Source of the DNA: Cydia pomonella
Lineage: Eukaryota > Arthropoda > Insecta > Lepidoptera > Tortricidae
DNA: 64,000 nucleotides
NCBI RefSeq assembly: GCF_033807575.1
Contig: NC_084705.1
Span: 17,788,019-17,852,018 of the forward strand
Direction of reading: 5' to 3'
Shown: positions 42,278-53,144 of the stretch, one piece after another
How positions within the stretch are numbered: position 1 is the stretch's first letter
Layout: each line of letters starts with the position of its first letter
Made by a program: the position numbers and the translations under genes
Notes under the pieces: model-generated
Told to the model about the DNA's origin: nothing
Seen by the model: the letters and a program-made list of their open reading frames with translations, nothing else
Database searches by the model: none

Positions 42278-42957
42278 CGATACAAGTGTGGAAAGTTTAT
42301 TATTATTATTTACAGTACATATGGCCCTTTAAGCTCGCACTAGTGCTAGTACGGGAAAGTAGTACCATATGTACTGTAATAGTACATTGTGCTACAAGTG
42401 TGCTAAGTTGGCCATTACACACGAGGCGGCGGGCGGGGCGCCGGCTCCCGCCAGTCCACCTTATAAAATCTACTCGACCAATTTAAGAAGGCTCCGTTTC
42501 CATGCATATTATTAGCAATCAGTTACCTTCTTAACTCAGTCGGATAATATAATGAAAAAACACGAGTGTTATAATATACTGAAAAAGCACGCGTGTTTAA
42601 TATCTAGGATTATGAGCCAAAAATCGGTGGAATAAAAACGCCGTTTTGAGCAAGTATGTTGAAAAGGTCATGTATTTAACAAATAAATACAGTCACGTCT
42701 TAAAATATCGGTACGAAAAATGTGCCAAAAATATGTATACACTACCTTAATATATGGGCAATAAAGTCGTGTATACATATTTTTGGCACATTTTTCGTAC
42801 CGATATTTTCAGACGTGACCGTACATATGGTATGACTTTACCGCACTAGTTCATTACGTAACTATGTGAACTCATGTCGAATTAAAACACTCCCTTAGGT
42901 CGTGTTTTAATTTATCGCCACTCTTTGCGAATTTCCTATTTTTCACACTTGTATCGT
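42278..42957. mobile_element. Inverted-repeat element carrying two smaller hairpins
   Basis: Outer ends CGATACAAGTGTG and CACACTTGTATCG. Inside are a TTTACAGTACATATGG hairpin (42309-42380) and the palindrome at 42692-42819. A GC-rich patch (GGCGGCGGGCGGGGCGCCGG) at 42425-42450 is unexplained. Confidence 0.55.
42692..42819. mobile_element. 128-bp palindromic MITE, about 50-bp arms
   Basis: Arms run from GTCACGTC through ATCGGTACGAAAAATGTGCC and AAAAATATGTATACAC, near-perfectly inverted. Confidence 0.85.
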
Positions 42958-42970
42958 AATATACTATATT

Positions 42971-42974
<4 letters not shown>

Positions 42975-43013
<39 letters not shown>
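42975..43013. repeat. TA dinucleotide microsatellite
   Basis: About 19 uninterrupted TA units. Confidence 0.9.
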
Positions 43014-43015
<2 letters not shown>

Positions 43016-45030
43016 ATCTAAATATTATAATCATTTAAATAGATTAAAAAATAACTTCTTAATCGTACACATTTATTTAAATTCCTTTATTATTTATGTT
43101 TTTTTTTTCTAGATTATTTAGTTTTAATAGATATCTATTAGATCATTATATTCATTATTACATAAAATCCATACTAGCTAACTAAAATAAATCAAATAAA
43201 TACCTAATGTACACATTCTAATAGGAATCCTTAATAATATCCTATACTTTGCTAAAGCTTAATTAACGTAAATGATGGGTAGGTACGTAACTTTTAAATA
43301 CACATTTAAAAAATGTGTAACCATAGGCACTTTTGTTTTATAATATAGATAGTTCCTGCCGGTTAAATGAGTAGGTGCCTACTGCCTACCTAATACTACA
43401 TATACATCCGCTAACTCGTTGCGCAACGGGCTTCCCATTACGTCAATAGGATTCATTCTAATTAACCGCGAAGTTAATTCATTGTACAAGAATGATCGTG
43501 TCCACTTTAAGCGATTTGTGTAGACTAAGACTAAGAAATAGTGAAATGTCTTTAAACTTTATTGCACAGTAGAACTTGATCGCAAATAGGACTTGAACTA
43601 GGTATGTACAGCTTATTAAACACCCATTTTGAAAGTTTACGTTTCAGACAACACTCAACAATTGAATTAATAAAATATGCTTTTGGAGGCAGTATTTAAA
43701 AAGTTTCTTTTTAAATTAGTTATATCCCCTCCATAGTAAGGCCGAAAGAAACAAGGTAATAGAAGTTGTATTGTAAAGAGTGGCCAATTATTTGTGAAGG
43801 GGCCAATCACTGTAGCAGTCAACCTAGGTATATTTTACCAAAAATACGTAGTTAAGTGTTTAATTGGCACAAAGTTGTATTTCTTTTGGCTTCATTTCTA
43901 CTGGCTCTACTGCCAATTTTTCTTAATCTTATGCCGAGCCTCATGAGGATATTTGTATTACCAAATACATGCTTACCTAACCTACTATACGCGAGTGAAA
44001 ATCTATTGAAACATGAATTACTTCATTTTCGGGTGCACTTGCCGTAAAGTAGTAACAGGTTTGTATAATGAACATATATAAATATTACAAGAGTACCTAA
44101 ACTTACGGACGTAAGGCAGAAAATCATTACATACCATAAGGCAGGAAATCATTACATACCATATTTACTGCAATAGTTCATAATTACGTTTTCACCTTTC
44201 CAGGAAATTCGGTAGAACTATAATTAAAGTAAATAAATATATGATTTCATCCTCATCCCTGATATTTTCGTTTTACTCAACAAAGCTTTTTTGGGATGAA
44301 TCATGACTAGGTAATACCTAGGTGGTATTTTAGCAACTCCAGAAGCTTACAAAAAGCTGCCTTCTGCTTCAGCTGGAGAGTATTTCTTCAATTCAAATAT
44401 GAAAAAAGTTTGATCTTCTACTGCGAACAGTGTAACAACAAAGAATTGTCCTATAAAAACCGCTCATATTTAATCTCTGCCATGGAAAAGACCAATTGTG
44501 GCAAAATCTGTAAAATAAATATTTATTGTTTGATGATATCTTTTAAATTATAAAATGTACCTACATACATTTAAGGAATTTGAGCATGTCACATACAGAG
44601 ACAACACTGTGACAAGGTACGAAATTGGACATAAATCAAATTCCTTGACCATACATCAATATGTATTTTATTTTCCCATTTTAGAACTAGGTAGTCAACG
44701 TTTGAAAGTACATTTGATGTATCATTTTACCTAAGTTGTTACGTTGTCATAAAATATTGTTGATGTTAAAAACAGTTACTTAACCCAGAGGATCTAGTCC
44801 AAACTTTGTAAAAATTGTAATAGTTGTATGTATTATTCATAGAAAAAATTGTAAGCTGGTAGCAAAATGCTAAAAATATCTACAAGAAGACTGATTATTC
44901 GGCATAACGATGGTTGTTTGGTTCATATACAATTTTGATCTAGAAATAATTATAATAAATGTTAGATACTTAATGGCAATCCGTGATTATTCTCCTGATC
45001 CTATACATTAATTTAATTCCTACTGGGTAC
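43014..45030. other. No gene seen
   Basis: AT-rich intergenic DNA. A 63-codon hydrophobic frame at 43856-44047 has no support as a gene. A short direct repeat (GGAAATCATTACATACC) is at 44120-44160. Confidence 0.5.
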
Positions 45031-45032
45031 GG

Positions 45033-45196
45033 ATGTAGTGAATAATCCTTTACCATCGTATTTTCACGGAAACGCACGAACTTGTTATGCTATTTCAGTC
45101 AGTCTCAGTACAAACAGTTCAGTGTTGACTGAAGTAGCATGACAAATACGAACGTTTCCGAGAAAATACGATGGCAGAGGAATGTTCACTACATCT
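45033..45196. mobile_element. Foldback MITE
   Basis: ATGTAGTGAATAATCCTTTA through CATCGTATTTTCACGGAAACG is mirrored at the right by CGTTTCCGAGAAAATACGATG and ACATCT. Arms of about 60 bp. Confidence 0.75.
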
Positions 45197-45429
45197 GCAA
45201 GTATGATTTCAAATATAACTTTAGTTTTCTACTTTTTTCAATTAACTAGGTAGGATCATAATCTGTTGTTGGTATTGGACTGCTAAATATAGATCGTGTC
45301 ATTCACGAAGACACCTGCCTTGACTCGTATTGTCGTGTTATTAAAGGTTAGATTTGACAAATCTACGCGTCATCGTGGATGACAGGAACTATAGATAGAC
45401 TATTGGGTTCTGGGAATGCATACCTACTC

Positions 45430-46845
45430 ATATTATAACCTCCTAGCCTAGTCGGTAGTGACCCTGCCTACGAAGTAGGAGGTCCCGTGTTCAAATCCCG
45501 CTAAGTGCATTTATTAACACACAAATAATGATCAATGATCGTTATCAATGTGCAGTTTTCATAGCAAAGTATGTTTTACCATACTCCGGTTACTTTGGTT
45601 GCCATACTCGCTCTGGAGTCAGCCAGGGCTCGATTCTGGGCCCGTTGCTCTTTGGAATTATGGTGAATGAACTGTCATCGATTCCTGAGTACGACAGATG
45701 CTTACTTCATGCCAATGATCTGAAACTGATCTATAACATACGGGACATATCGGATTGTGTGTGTGCAAGATGATATTGACCGAGTACATCAGTGGAGTCT
45801 GGACTTCTGTTTAACGCTGCAAAATGTGCACTCATGACATTCCGCTATATAATAATTATCAATAGCTAGAATCAATACTATTCGGGATTTAGGAGGTATT
45901 CTGGATGTGAACCTTAACTTCCATGAGCACCTGTTGCAGAAGACCAGAGTTCATTACTCGGATCACTAGGGACTTCATAGATGCCAGGTCAATAAAACTC
46001 CTTAGCACTGCTCTTGTCAGAAGCATGCTTGAAGCGGCTCTTGTTGTTTGAAATCCATATGAAACAAGCTATATCCTGCTACTAGAGCGAGTGCAAAAGG
46101 CGTTTCTACGCTTCCTCTATAAAAAAAACGGATATTATACATTTATATACCCAACAATTTTGCTGAGTACATTAGGTTTTAACTCATTTAAGTAGAGGCG
46201 AAATAACAGACTGTGTACTTTAGCCAGTAGCATTTTACGTGGGGATTCTGACTGCCCCGAACTAGTAGCACCGTGTTCATCTTCTGGGCATTTTTCCCTA
46301 TTTCATCATTTAATATGTTTTATAAAAATATTGAATTACAATATGAGCATTTGGAATACTTAATTCTAATCTAGATTATATGTTGAATCATATTAAAAAA
46401 TTAAAGTTGTTAAAAATAAGTTACAACTTATCAAAAAAAATCTAAATCTGGGGTAGTACTGCTGCTGGGGTCGTTTAACTGGTCATCTTTTGGTGATTTC
46501 ACATTACTTTTTCTATGAAATTCCATTTCGGGAGAAGACGGTTTCCACTAACTAAAGCTTAACAAGTCGTTTTGATTTTGATGTCGATGATTTAAAACAA
46601 AGTAATAGTAGTTGCTTGTTGTATTATTTTTTATGAAAAATATAAGAAGTCCATTTTTTATAAAACCTTTGAAAGTGTGCTCATTAAAGTTTAAACTATG
46701 ATTATGATTACTTTGATTATGTGGTCGTATCAAAATTAAACAGTGTATATATTGTCGTCTAGTTCCCACAATACAAGCCTTATTAAGCTTCCATGTGGCT
46801 AGGTTGATATGTGTAAGATTATCCCATAATATTTATTAATTTCTT
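45430..46845 (+). mobile_element. SINE (family 1) apparently split by a LINE fragment
   Basis: The tRNA-like head with GTGTTCAAATCCC ends at about 45525. The matching 3' body (CAAGCCTTATTAAGCTTCC) resumes at about 46745. Between them lies an RT relic. Confidence 0.6.
45528..46300 (+). pseudogene. LINE reverse transcriptase fragment, decayed
   Basis: GVSQGSILGPLLFGIMVNEL followed by LLHANDLKLIYNI (YADD box decayed to HAND), then in other frames DDIDRVHQWSLDF. Multiple stops and frameshifts. Probably jockey superfamily. Confidence 0.75.
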
Positions 46846-46911
46846 GTAAAGTTCCAAGGAGTCCTTATTTATTTATCTTTTACCATTCAAATCGATGATA
46901 TAAGTAATATA

Positions 46912-47274
46912 TTTTTCATCACACTTGCTCATAAACGGTGTTGTTGTAAGCCAGCATACTGAGATGGAATGAGCTATATTAGATTTTTTTGAAATACGTT
47001 TGAAGAAATTGTTTTTTCAAATAGGTATAAATGAGTTTTACTTTTAAAATACTGTCGTTTATATTGTTTGCGTATGTTTATAAATATTTAATTTGGTTAA
47101 TTTAATAGCCGATTAAAATATTTTTCGATCGTGGCTGAATCCGGGAAAGGTCTTTGCCTTCGATACCCAACCTGACAAAAATGACAATATGGCGGACGAA
47201 ATGTTTGAAATGTCACCATATTTAAGAATAATTTCACTTAAAATTTAGTTTTTTTCTCACAAGTGTGATGAAAA
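46912..47274. mobile_element. Possible TIR element
   Basis: TTTTCATCACACTTG at the left is mirrored by CAAGTGTGATGAAAA at the right. Directly after it an imperfect hairpin (47276-47340) brackets CCCGGGCGG/CCGCCC. The borders may extend to include it. Confidence 0.5.
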
Positions 47275-47507
47275 TCATTGTGTGTCCCGGGCGGTACAAG
47301 AATTTCAATTCTCGTTTGCCGCCCTTAATACACAATGTACTATAAGAAGTGATGCTGACATAAATAATACAACTATTAAAATTCTGTCAGTGTATTTTAT
47401 CCCTATGAAATATACATCATAATTATGTAGGTACACTCACACTAACTTCGACTAGTTGCCTTGCTCTTTACTTGAGCTAGAGCTTCTGCTGCAGTTATAG
47501 GACATGC

Positions 47508-47513
47508 TTTATT
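47508..47513 (-). terminator. Candidate polyadenylation signal of the serine protease
   Basis: AATAAA on the minus strand, 140 bases past the stop codon. Confidence 0.45.
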
Positions 47514-47652
47514 CATCGATAGCGGGTCTCCTGGTCCATTCCATTTATGGTCCGGTGATAGTCAATTCGATCCACAACGAAAAATTCAATGATAAACTGC
47601 GCAATGTTGTTTGCGCCATCACTGGGCACAATTAATTGACGCTATTTACTTA

Positions 47653-48041
47653 CTAAACTTTATCCATTATCTCTTTAACCCAGTTAACATAAGTTAAAAA
47701 GTTAGTGTAAATGCCAGGCTTGCCCTCCGTCCCGCAGACGACAAAACCCTTGCTGGTCACGCCAGCCAGTTCAGCTCTGTTTTTGTACTGCACAAGGGGA
47801 CCGCCGGAGTCGCCCCGGCAAGTATCTATGCTGTCTTCTCCCCCCGCACAGATAACATCATGAGGTAAATCGGTGTACTTGTACGCGTTCACACAGTCCG
47901 TGAAGTTCCACTGACGTAACGGTCCGATCTTCTTCTTGACGTTGCTGTACTCGTTGGTTTTGGGAATCTCGCCCCAACCTGACGTGACGAAAGTAGCGTT
48001 GCCTACCGGGGAAGATGGAAGACAGATCGGTCGGATGAAAT
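47653..48041 (-). CDS. Serine protease exon 4 (catalytic Ser, stop)
   Basis: Acceptor CTTTATAG. It encodes FIRPICLPSSPVGNATFVTS, GWGEIP, DSIDTCRGDSGGPLVQ and a C-terminal helix ending KEIMDKV, then TAG. Confidence 0.95.
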
Positions 48042-49730
48042 CTATAAAGAGAAGTGGTTTGATTATTATGTTTATGATTTCAAGCGACGATTAAATAATA
48101 AATTGTGCACTCAGTTGTAAAAACAGTTAGATACTTCTGAAACCATTTAGCCTGTTCAAATTAGTGTCTATTGGTAATTACGTAAAATATTGATTAGTTA
48201 AGCACGCAGTTAAGGAAAATTATAAGGATACATGTCTCACCAGTGTATGGGGCATCGGAACCGAGCGTCAGAACCGCGATATCGTGGCTGGAGCCGTCGT
48301 AGGCCGGGTGGATTGTGACGTCTATAACGTCTATTTCCTTTGCCTTCGAGCATACGCCCTGCACACAGTCCTTTTTGGTCCTTAAGTCATACTCTTCTAA
48401 ACGTACTTTATACCTGGAAAAAGGATGCAAGATGTTGTAGACAAGAGATCTTTCTTAAATTAATAATTATATATCTATATAATCATGTACTTTATGTAAA
48501 AAACTCAATAAAAAAAACTGCCACGAATAGATCTACAGATTAAATAATGGTGTTGCTTTTGCATATCACAATTTTCGACCTTAAAGCATTGCCAATGTCT
48601 AACAACATTTCAACAAAATGAATGATGGGTAGGGAATTATTCCTTGAGTGTAGGTACAAAAAACCAAAATCACGAAATCTTCACTTGTAACTCCAGAGTA
48701 AACTTCTTCAACAATGCCTAGAATGCAAAACATTGTCTGGCTTGAAAATACAGTGATACTCTACCAAGCCGCTATCTATGCCTAATTCCTAATAATGGGG
48801 AAAGGGTGACTATTAAGAGGAACACGACACACCGCTATCTAATGGAGAATCAATGTTTTTCTAGCCAAGCAATCTTTGGCATGACAATGGTAGTCAATGT
48901 TGAAGTTTACGGTATACAAAACTTACATATCGGCTCTAATCTTAACGCAGTGTGCTGCCGTGACGACGTGCCTCTTGCCGACGAGGGTCCCGCCGCAGCG
49001 GATGTCAACCGCGCTGCCGCGCCGGTAGTACCGCAGCAGCACCAACCACGGGTTTTGGTGAATAAGGTTCGGGCTCGCCTCTACTCCGCACGGCTGATAT
49101 GCTAAAAAAAACATGCATATAATATATGGTTTGCCTAGGTACAGACTTTGTGCAATGTGTTCCTAATGTGTCACCTTATAAATGGAAAGAGTAATAAGCA
49201 ACAGAATGGTTAAAGACAACTTATCAACCGTCAACAAATGAACACAAATAAATTATATGTATGAAGTCAAAAATTGCCAAATTCATAGGTACCTAGTTCT
49301 ATTTGTAGAAGAAATAATTTGAGCAGTTGAATCAATTAAATAACTGTTAGTTTAATATAATGAAAACATCCCAGTTTTCATAACTGCTGTAGAGAATGTT
49401 ACCTATGTAGTTACAACTAGTTTTTTTTATTATTATGACCATCAAGTATCTTCTCTTGATATAATAGTACATTACGATACAATTGCGAATTACCTATTCG
49501 CACATGTATCGTACAACGTTTTACAGTACCCTTAAAATGCACTTTAAATGTAAATGTTCGACGTAGTAACGTAATATGCTAATTTTCGCACGAGTGCGGT
49601 AAAGTAACACCATTATGTACTGTAAATAAAGTAATTATATAAACTCACCATCTGTGATACCTGGAAGGCGCAGCGCATCTACGGCCAGAAGAACGCCAAA
49701 AATCACCATAATCGTCACACAATAAAACAT
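47653..49730 (-). CDS. Secreted trypsin-like serine protease (4 exons, complete)
   Basis: S1-family endopeptidase. Joining minus-strand exons 49730-49649, 49101-48927, 48413-48241 and 48041-47653 gives 273 codons including TAG, with all phases agreeing. Residues 1-18 form a hydrophobic signal peptide (MFYCVTIMVIFGVLLAV). Catalytic His is in VVTAAHC, Asp in SHDIAVL, Ser in CRGDSGGP. The residue six before the Ser is Asp, as in trypsin. The order and spacing resemble the catalytic domains of insect clip-type cascade proteases (YTDFIRPICLP, SGWGE), but no clip domain is present. The usual R-IVGG activation sequence is not visible either: CGVEASPNLIHQNPWLVLL stands where it should be. It is either a non-canonical zymogen or lacks a small undetected exon in the 49102-49648 intron. 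A role in an extracellular immune or digestive cascade is inference. Confidence 0.9.
48241..48413 (-). CDS. Serine protease exon 3 (catalytic Asp)
   Basis: Acceptor TTTCCAG, donor GTGAGA. It encodes YKVRLEEYDLRTKKDC and VTIHPAYDGSSHDIAVLTLG. Phase 2 in, phase 1 out. Confidence 0.93.
48927..49101 (-). CDS. Serine protease exon 2 (catalytic His)
   Basis: Acceptor TTTTTTAG, donor GTAAGT. It encodes PCGVEASPNLIHQNPWLVLL and CGGTLVGKRHVVTAAHC. Phase 1 in, phase 2 out. Confidence 0.93.
49467..49628. mobile_element. Short inverted-repeat element in protease intron 1
   Basis: Relative of the pair at 35065-35290: TTACGATACAATTGCGAATT, then a TTTACAGTAC...GTACTGTAAA arm pair. Confidence 0.55.
49649..49730 (-). 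CDS. Serine protease exon 1 (start codon, signal peptide)
   Basis: ATG is the complement of 49728-49730; donor GTGAGT follows 49649. It encodes 27 codons plus one base: the signal peptide and LRLPGITD. Confidence 0.9.
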
Positions 49731-49886
49731 GTTTCCACGAATCTTTTGTTTAAGAATATTTGTAACGCGAATCAGGTTTAATTGGTTTATTTTAATATTC
49801 ATTAAGTTATAATAAATAAATAATAAAAAGATGCCCCAGCGGAGATATAAGATAAAGTTTAGCTATCGAATAGCTAGAACAACACA

Positions 49887-49904
49887 GGGAATATTCCCTT
49901 TATA
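49887..49904 (-). promoter_or_regulatory. TATA box abutting a kB-like palindrome upstream of the protease
   Basis: On the minus strand TATAAA (49904-49899) runs directly into the 12-bp perfect palindrome GGGAATATTCCC (49898-49887), about 160 bases before the ATG. The palindrome fits a loose Rel/NF-kB half-site pair. Function is inferred from motif and position only. Confidence 0.4.
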
Positions 49905-51393
49905 TGTTGTCCTGCTACCGCGGCTAGCAGAATTGAACTGAACTCTACCGGACAGATTTACTTATTATATTATGTTTCCTCATATTTATATCACATATTG
50001 CCTTATAGACTCCGCATTTAGACATAGATGGTAAATGTCAGGATCAGGTATACAGTTACATCCTGCACAATTCTATCCATAAGATGCATTGGGATTTTCG
50101 GGAACGGGTAGGTAATTTTGAAAATCGCATATATAATATATACCTCTTTTCCCAATACACCACACTATAGACCAACCTGTATTTAACCAATCCCTCAGTA
50201 TTTAGTAGTAAAATTGTTGATTTCTTTTATTATACGTCTGCATAGGTCGTATAAATCACTGAGCGCAATACTTACGTACGGTCCATTTATATCTAGTGGA
50301 TAAAGGTTCTGTGGATTAATGAACAATTTCCTTAGAACAATGCTGCAATGACGATTGATGTAGTAATTCTACTTTCTCGCATTTACACGAACTCTACGTC
50401 ATCAGGCCAGTGGTCTTATCAACGTCTGTTTCACGAATATAATTTATTTTTTATACCACGTCAGTGGCAAACAAGCATACGGCCCACCTGATGTTAAGCA
50501 GTCACCGTAGCCTATGACGCCTGTAACTCCACAGGTGTTACATGCGCGTTGCCGACCCTTTAAAATCCGGTACACTCCGTTTTTGAAGAACCCCAATCAT
50601 AGTAGGGACTGTCAATTGAACTGTCATTATGAAATTATGAAATGAAAAACGGGTAGGTAGACTTTTTTGCCCTTGCCCGTGGGACACACGCAGAGGCAGC
50701 ACACGCCAGGATGTAAGGAATATTCAGAGTTGATGGAATATAATTTTTGATTACGTAACTTTAACTTTGTTTGGACTAGGTAGTTAGGAAGTGAACATAT
50801 CGAAAAACCCCGGCCGTAGCCCTTGAGCTGGGGGGGGGGGTGGGGGAGTAGGAGGTTTGAAGGTTTGCGAACTTGGAAATTTTGCGTCTTAGCGACAGGA
50901 GTTCGTGCGGCGTGGCAAAAATCCCATCGATTTTTGTTAAATCCAACTGACTTCATTTCGTGCCCCACATGCACAGAGTGTAGTAAGTATACCCACACGA
51001 CTTGATAAATGATAGGTACGGGTTGTCTACGTGAATTTTTGACATGGTGTTAAGAGCCCTTAATCCTTGGAGCGTTCTCCGATTTCACGAAATAACGCTC
51101 GATAGATGGCGTTGGCGCTCGGTACGCGAGCGCCGGCAACGCGACGCGCGTTTCAATGCAGACTAGAATAATCTTGATAGTTTTCAATATAAGTTCAAGC
51201 AACATTAATTTTAGTGTCATATGATATCATATGGGCACTCTTTATTTTATTGTATATGCACAGTAGTTTTTTTTTTATGTACACTACTACTAAGTGTACA
51301 GACTACAGAGTGTACTATAACCCTTGCTCTTTATTCTGTCTCTTTCACACCAATGGAAAATGAAGAAGTTACTAAATGACTGCAGGTATAAAT
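49905..51393. other. Intergenic DNA with one dispersed repeat
   Basis: 50445-50600 carries a phrase I know as widespread in Lepidoptera (GCAAACAAGCATACGGCCCA, ACATGCGCGTTGCCGACCC). A run of 11 G is at 50830-50840. No gene found. Confidence 0.45.
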
Positions 51394-52646
51394 GAGGGGT
51401 ATAGAATCAAAGTCAGCTAAATCCATTTTGGTAAATTTTTCATGAAAGGAATAAAACTTTTATTTTTATTTTTTATTTTTGGATCGCTGTATGAAGAAAA
51501 CTCCAAAAACCTTGCTAAGAATGATATCTCCAGGAACTACACACTAACTGATCAAAGTTACGATTATTTTTTAATTGAATTTAATTTATTTCATTTAGCT
51601 GCTTTTGATACCAACTTTTGGATTTAGCTGACTTTGTTTCTAAGACGAATGGATATAGCTGTATTTGATCCCAATAATAAAGTGATTGATGTGCGTAAAG
51701 AAGAATGTCAGGGAAGTAACAAAAACCCAAAGTAGCAAGCGTGCTCAAAAATAGTTTCTGGCAAACTGGAATCAATTCTTTTTTTACATATATATTTTAT
51801 AGTAAAATCTCTACTTTTTCTTGTATTCTTAGTAGGTCGCTTTCGTTGGCTTTTTGACCTTACAACATTTTAGTATTAATGCATCTTGGTTATTTTTTAA
51901 CGGTTTTGCGTATAACGAACGATGAAAGTTTAGCAAATCGCGTACTTTTAATTTTTTACATGCGTATGTTTTACTATCATGATTACATGTAATTGGTTCA
52001 GGCAACGACTTTGCTGAGTATCTGTAAAAAAAAAGACTAAAACTTTTATATTTACTAATTAGTAGTTTTATCACAGACTTCTTATTTATAACGGAAAGCA
52101 GCGTTTCGCGTTATATTTTTAACGAAATTATGAGCCATCATTTCATAGTAAGTACATCACTAGTCTGAAACTTACCTATTAATTTTGGCTTTGTTTGCCT
52201 TCCAATTTTCTGGATTTTTCTTGCGTTTCCTCCCTTTCCCTTGCGAAGATTCCATCACAGGCACTTCCATTGTATTTTTTACTTTAACTTATCACGATTT
52301 TTTAACTTCAAATCAGCTTAATTACCATAACAGTTTAACGAAAACAGCAGACACGCAAACGCTATTTACTATAGAAGTCGCCATTTTGAAGTTACCGCCA
52401 TTTTTAAGAAAAAGGATGCTGTGATTGGCTGATCACGATTTTAGCTGTTTTCGTTTCCAACCATACGGGATATAGCTGTCTTTGATACTAATACAATATT
52501 TTGAAGTAGATTTTTTAGTAATTCGTTAAACTTGATACTGAATAACTTTGGAATTGTACTTCGAATTTGATCGATGATTACAATGGCATTCATAACTTAT
52601 AGTTTGATTTGATATGGATTTAGCTGACTTTGATTCTATACCCCTC
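51394..52646. mobile_element. DNA transposon with perfect 33-bp TIRs and an ORF remnant
   Basis: Left end 51394-51426 (GAGGGGTATAGAATCAAAGT...) and right end 52614-52646 are exact complements. AAAT flanks both sides, consistent with a 4-bp duplication. Related subterminal words (GGATTTAGCTGACTTTG, GGATATAGCTGTATTTGAT) recur at about 51618, 51650 and 52468, like transposase-binding repeats. The interior encodes a two-exon fragment on the minus strand. Confidence 0.85.
51829..52270 (-). pseudogene. Transposon-encoded protein, N-terminal remnant (two exons)
   Basis: Exon 52270-52176 runs from ATG to donor GTAAGT. Exon 52021-51829 runs from acceptor TTTACAG to TAA. Joined they give 95 codons plus the stop. 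Motifs are GKGRKRKKNPENWKANKAK, then CNHDSKTYACKKLKVRDLL and LKCCKVKKPTK. A basic NPENW-type start followed by a Cys-containing segment resembles the N-terminus of proteins I know from insect transposons. That likeness is recalled, not searched. The catalytic part is missing. Confidence 0.5.
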
Positions 52647-52654
52647 AAATAAAG

Positions 52655-53098
52655 TATATTAGTGCGATAGAGAGACAGATAGTGTTTCGTTGTCGTATCG
52701 TAAACGATTGGCATGTTGGCCACACACTTGCTTAGTGCCTAGCCAAAATACCAATCGTTTGCGTTAGTGCGATAGAGGGAGAGTAGTGTTTCGTTGTCGT
52801 ATCGTAAACGATTGGCATGTTGGCTACGCACCCATGATACCTAGCCAAGAAGCCAATCGATTGCGCATATTAGTGCGATAGAGAGACAGATAGTGTTTCC
52901 TTGTCGTATCGTAAACGTTTGGCATGTTGGCTACGCACCCATGCTGCCCAGCCAAGATGCCAATCGTTTGTGCATATTAGTACAAGAGAGAGACAAATAG
53001 TGTTTCGTTGTCGTATCGATTGGCATGGTGGCTACGCACCCATGCTGCGTAGTCAAGATGCCAATCGTTTGCGCACATTAGTGCTATAGAGTTTCAGT
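52655..53098. repeat. Hairpin minisatellite, about 107-bp unit, four copies
   Basis: Units start GTGCGATAGAGAGACAGATA at about 52660, 52765, 52873 and 52980, with a partial fifth at 53088. Each holds an inverted pair, CGTAAACGATTGGCATG and the complement of CGCAAACGATTGGCAT. Confidence 0.85.
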
Positions 53099-53144
53099 GT
53101 TATTTGAAATCACGTTAGGGTTTGTATTATTATTTTTGACCCGA

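Noticed and set aside
43856..44047. 63-codon hydrophobic frame
   Set aside because: Isolated, AT-rich, with no promoter, exon or homology support.
52901..53089. 62-codon frame in the hairpin minisatellite
   Set aside because: Repeats with the minisatellite unit; no evidence of coding.
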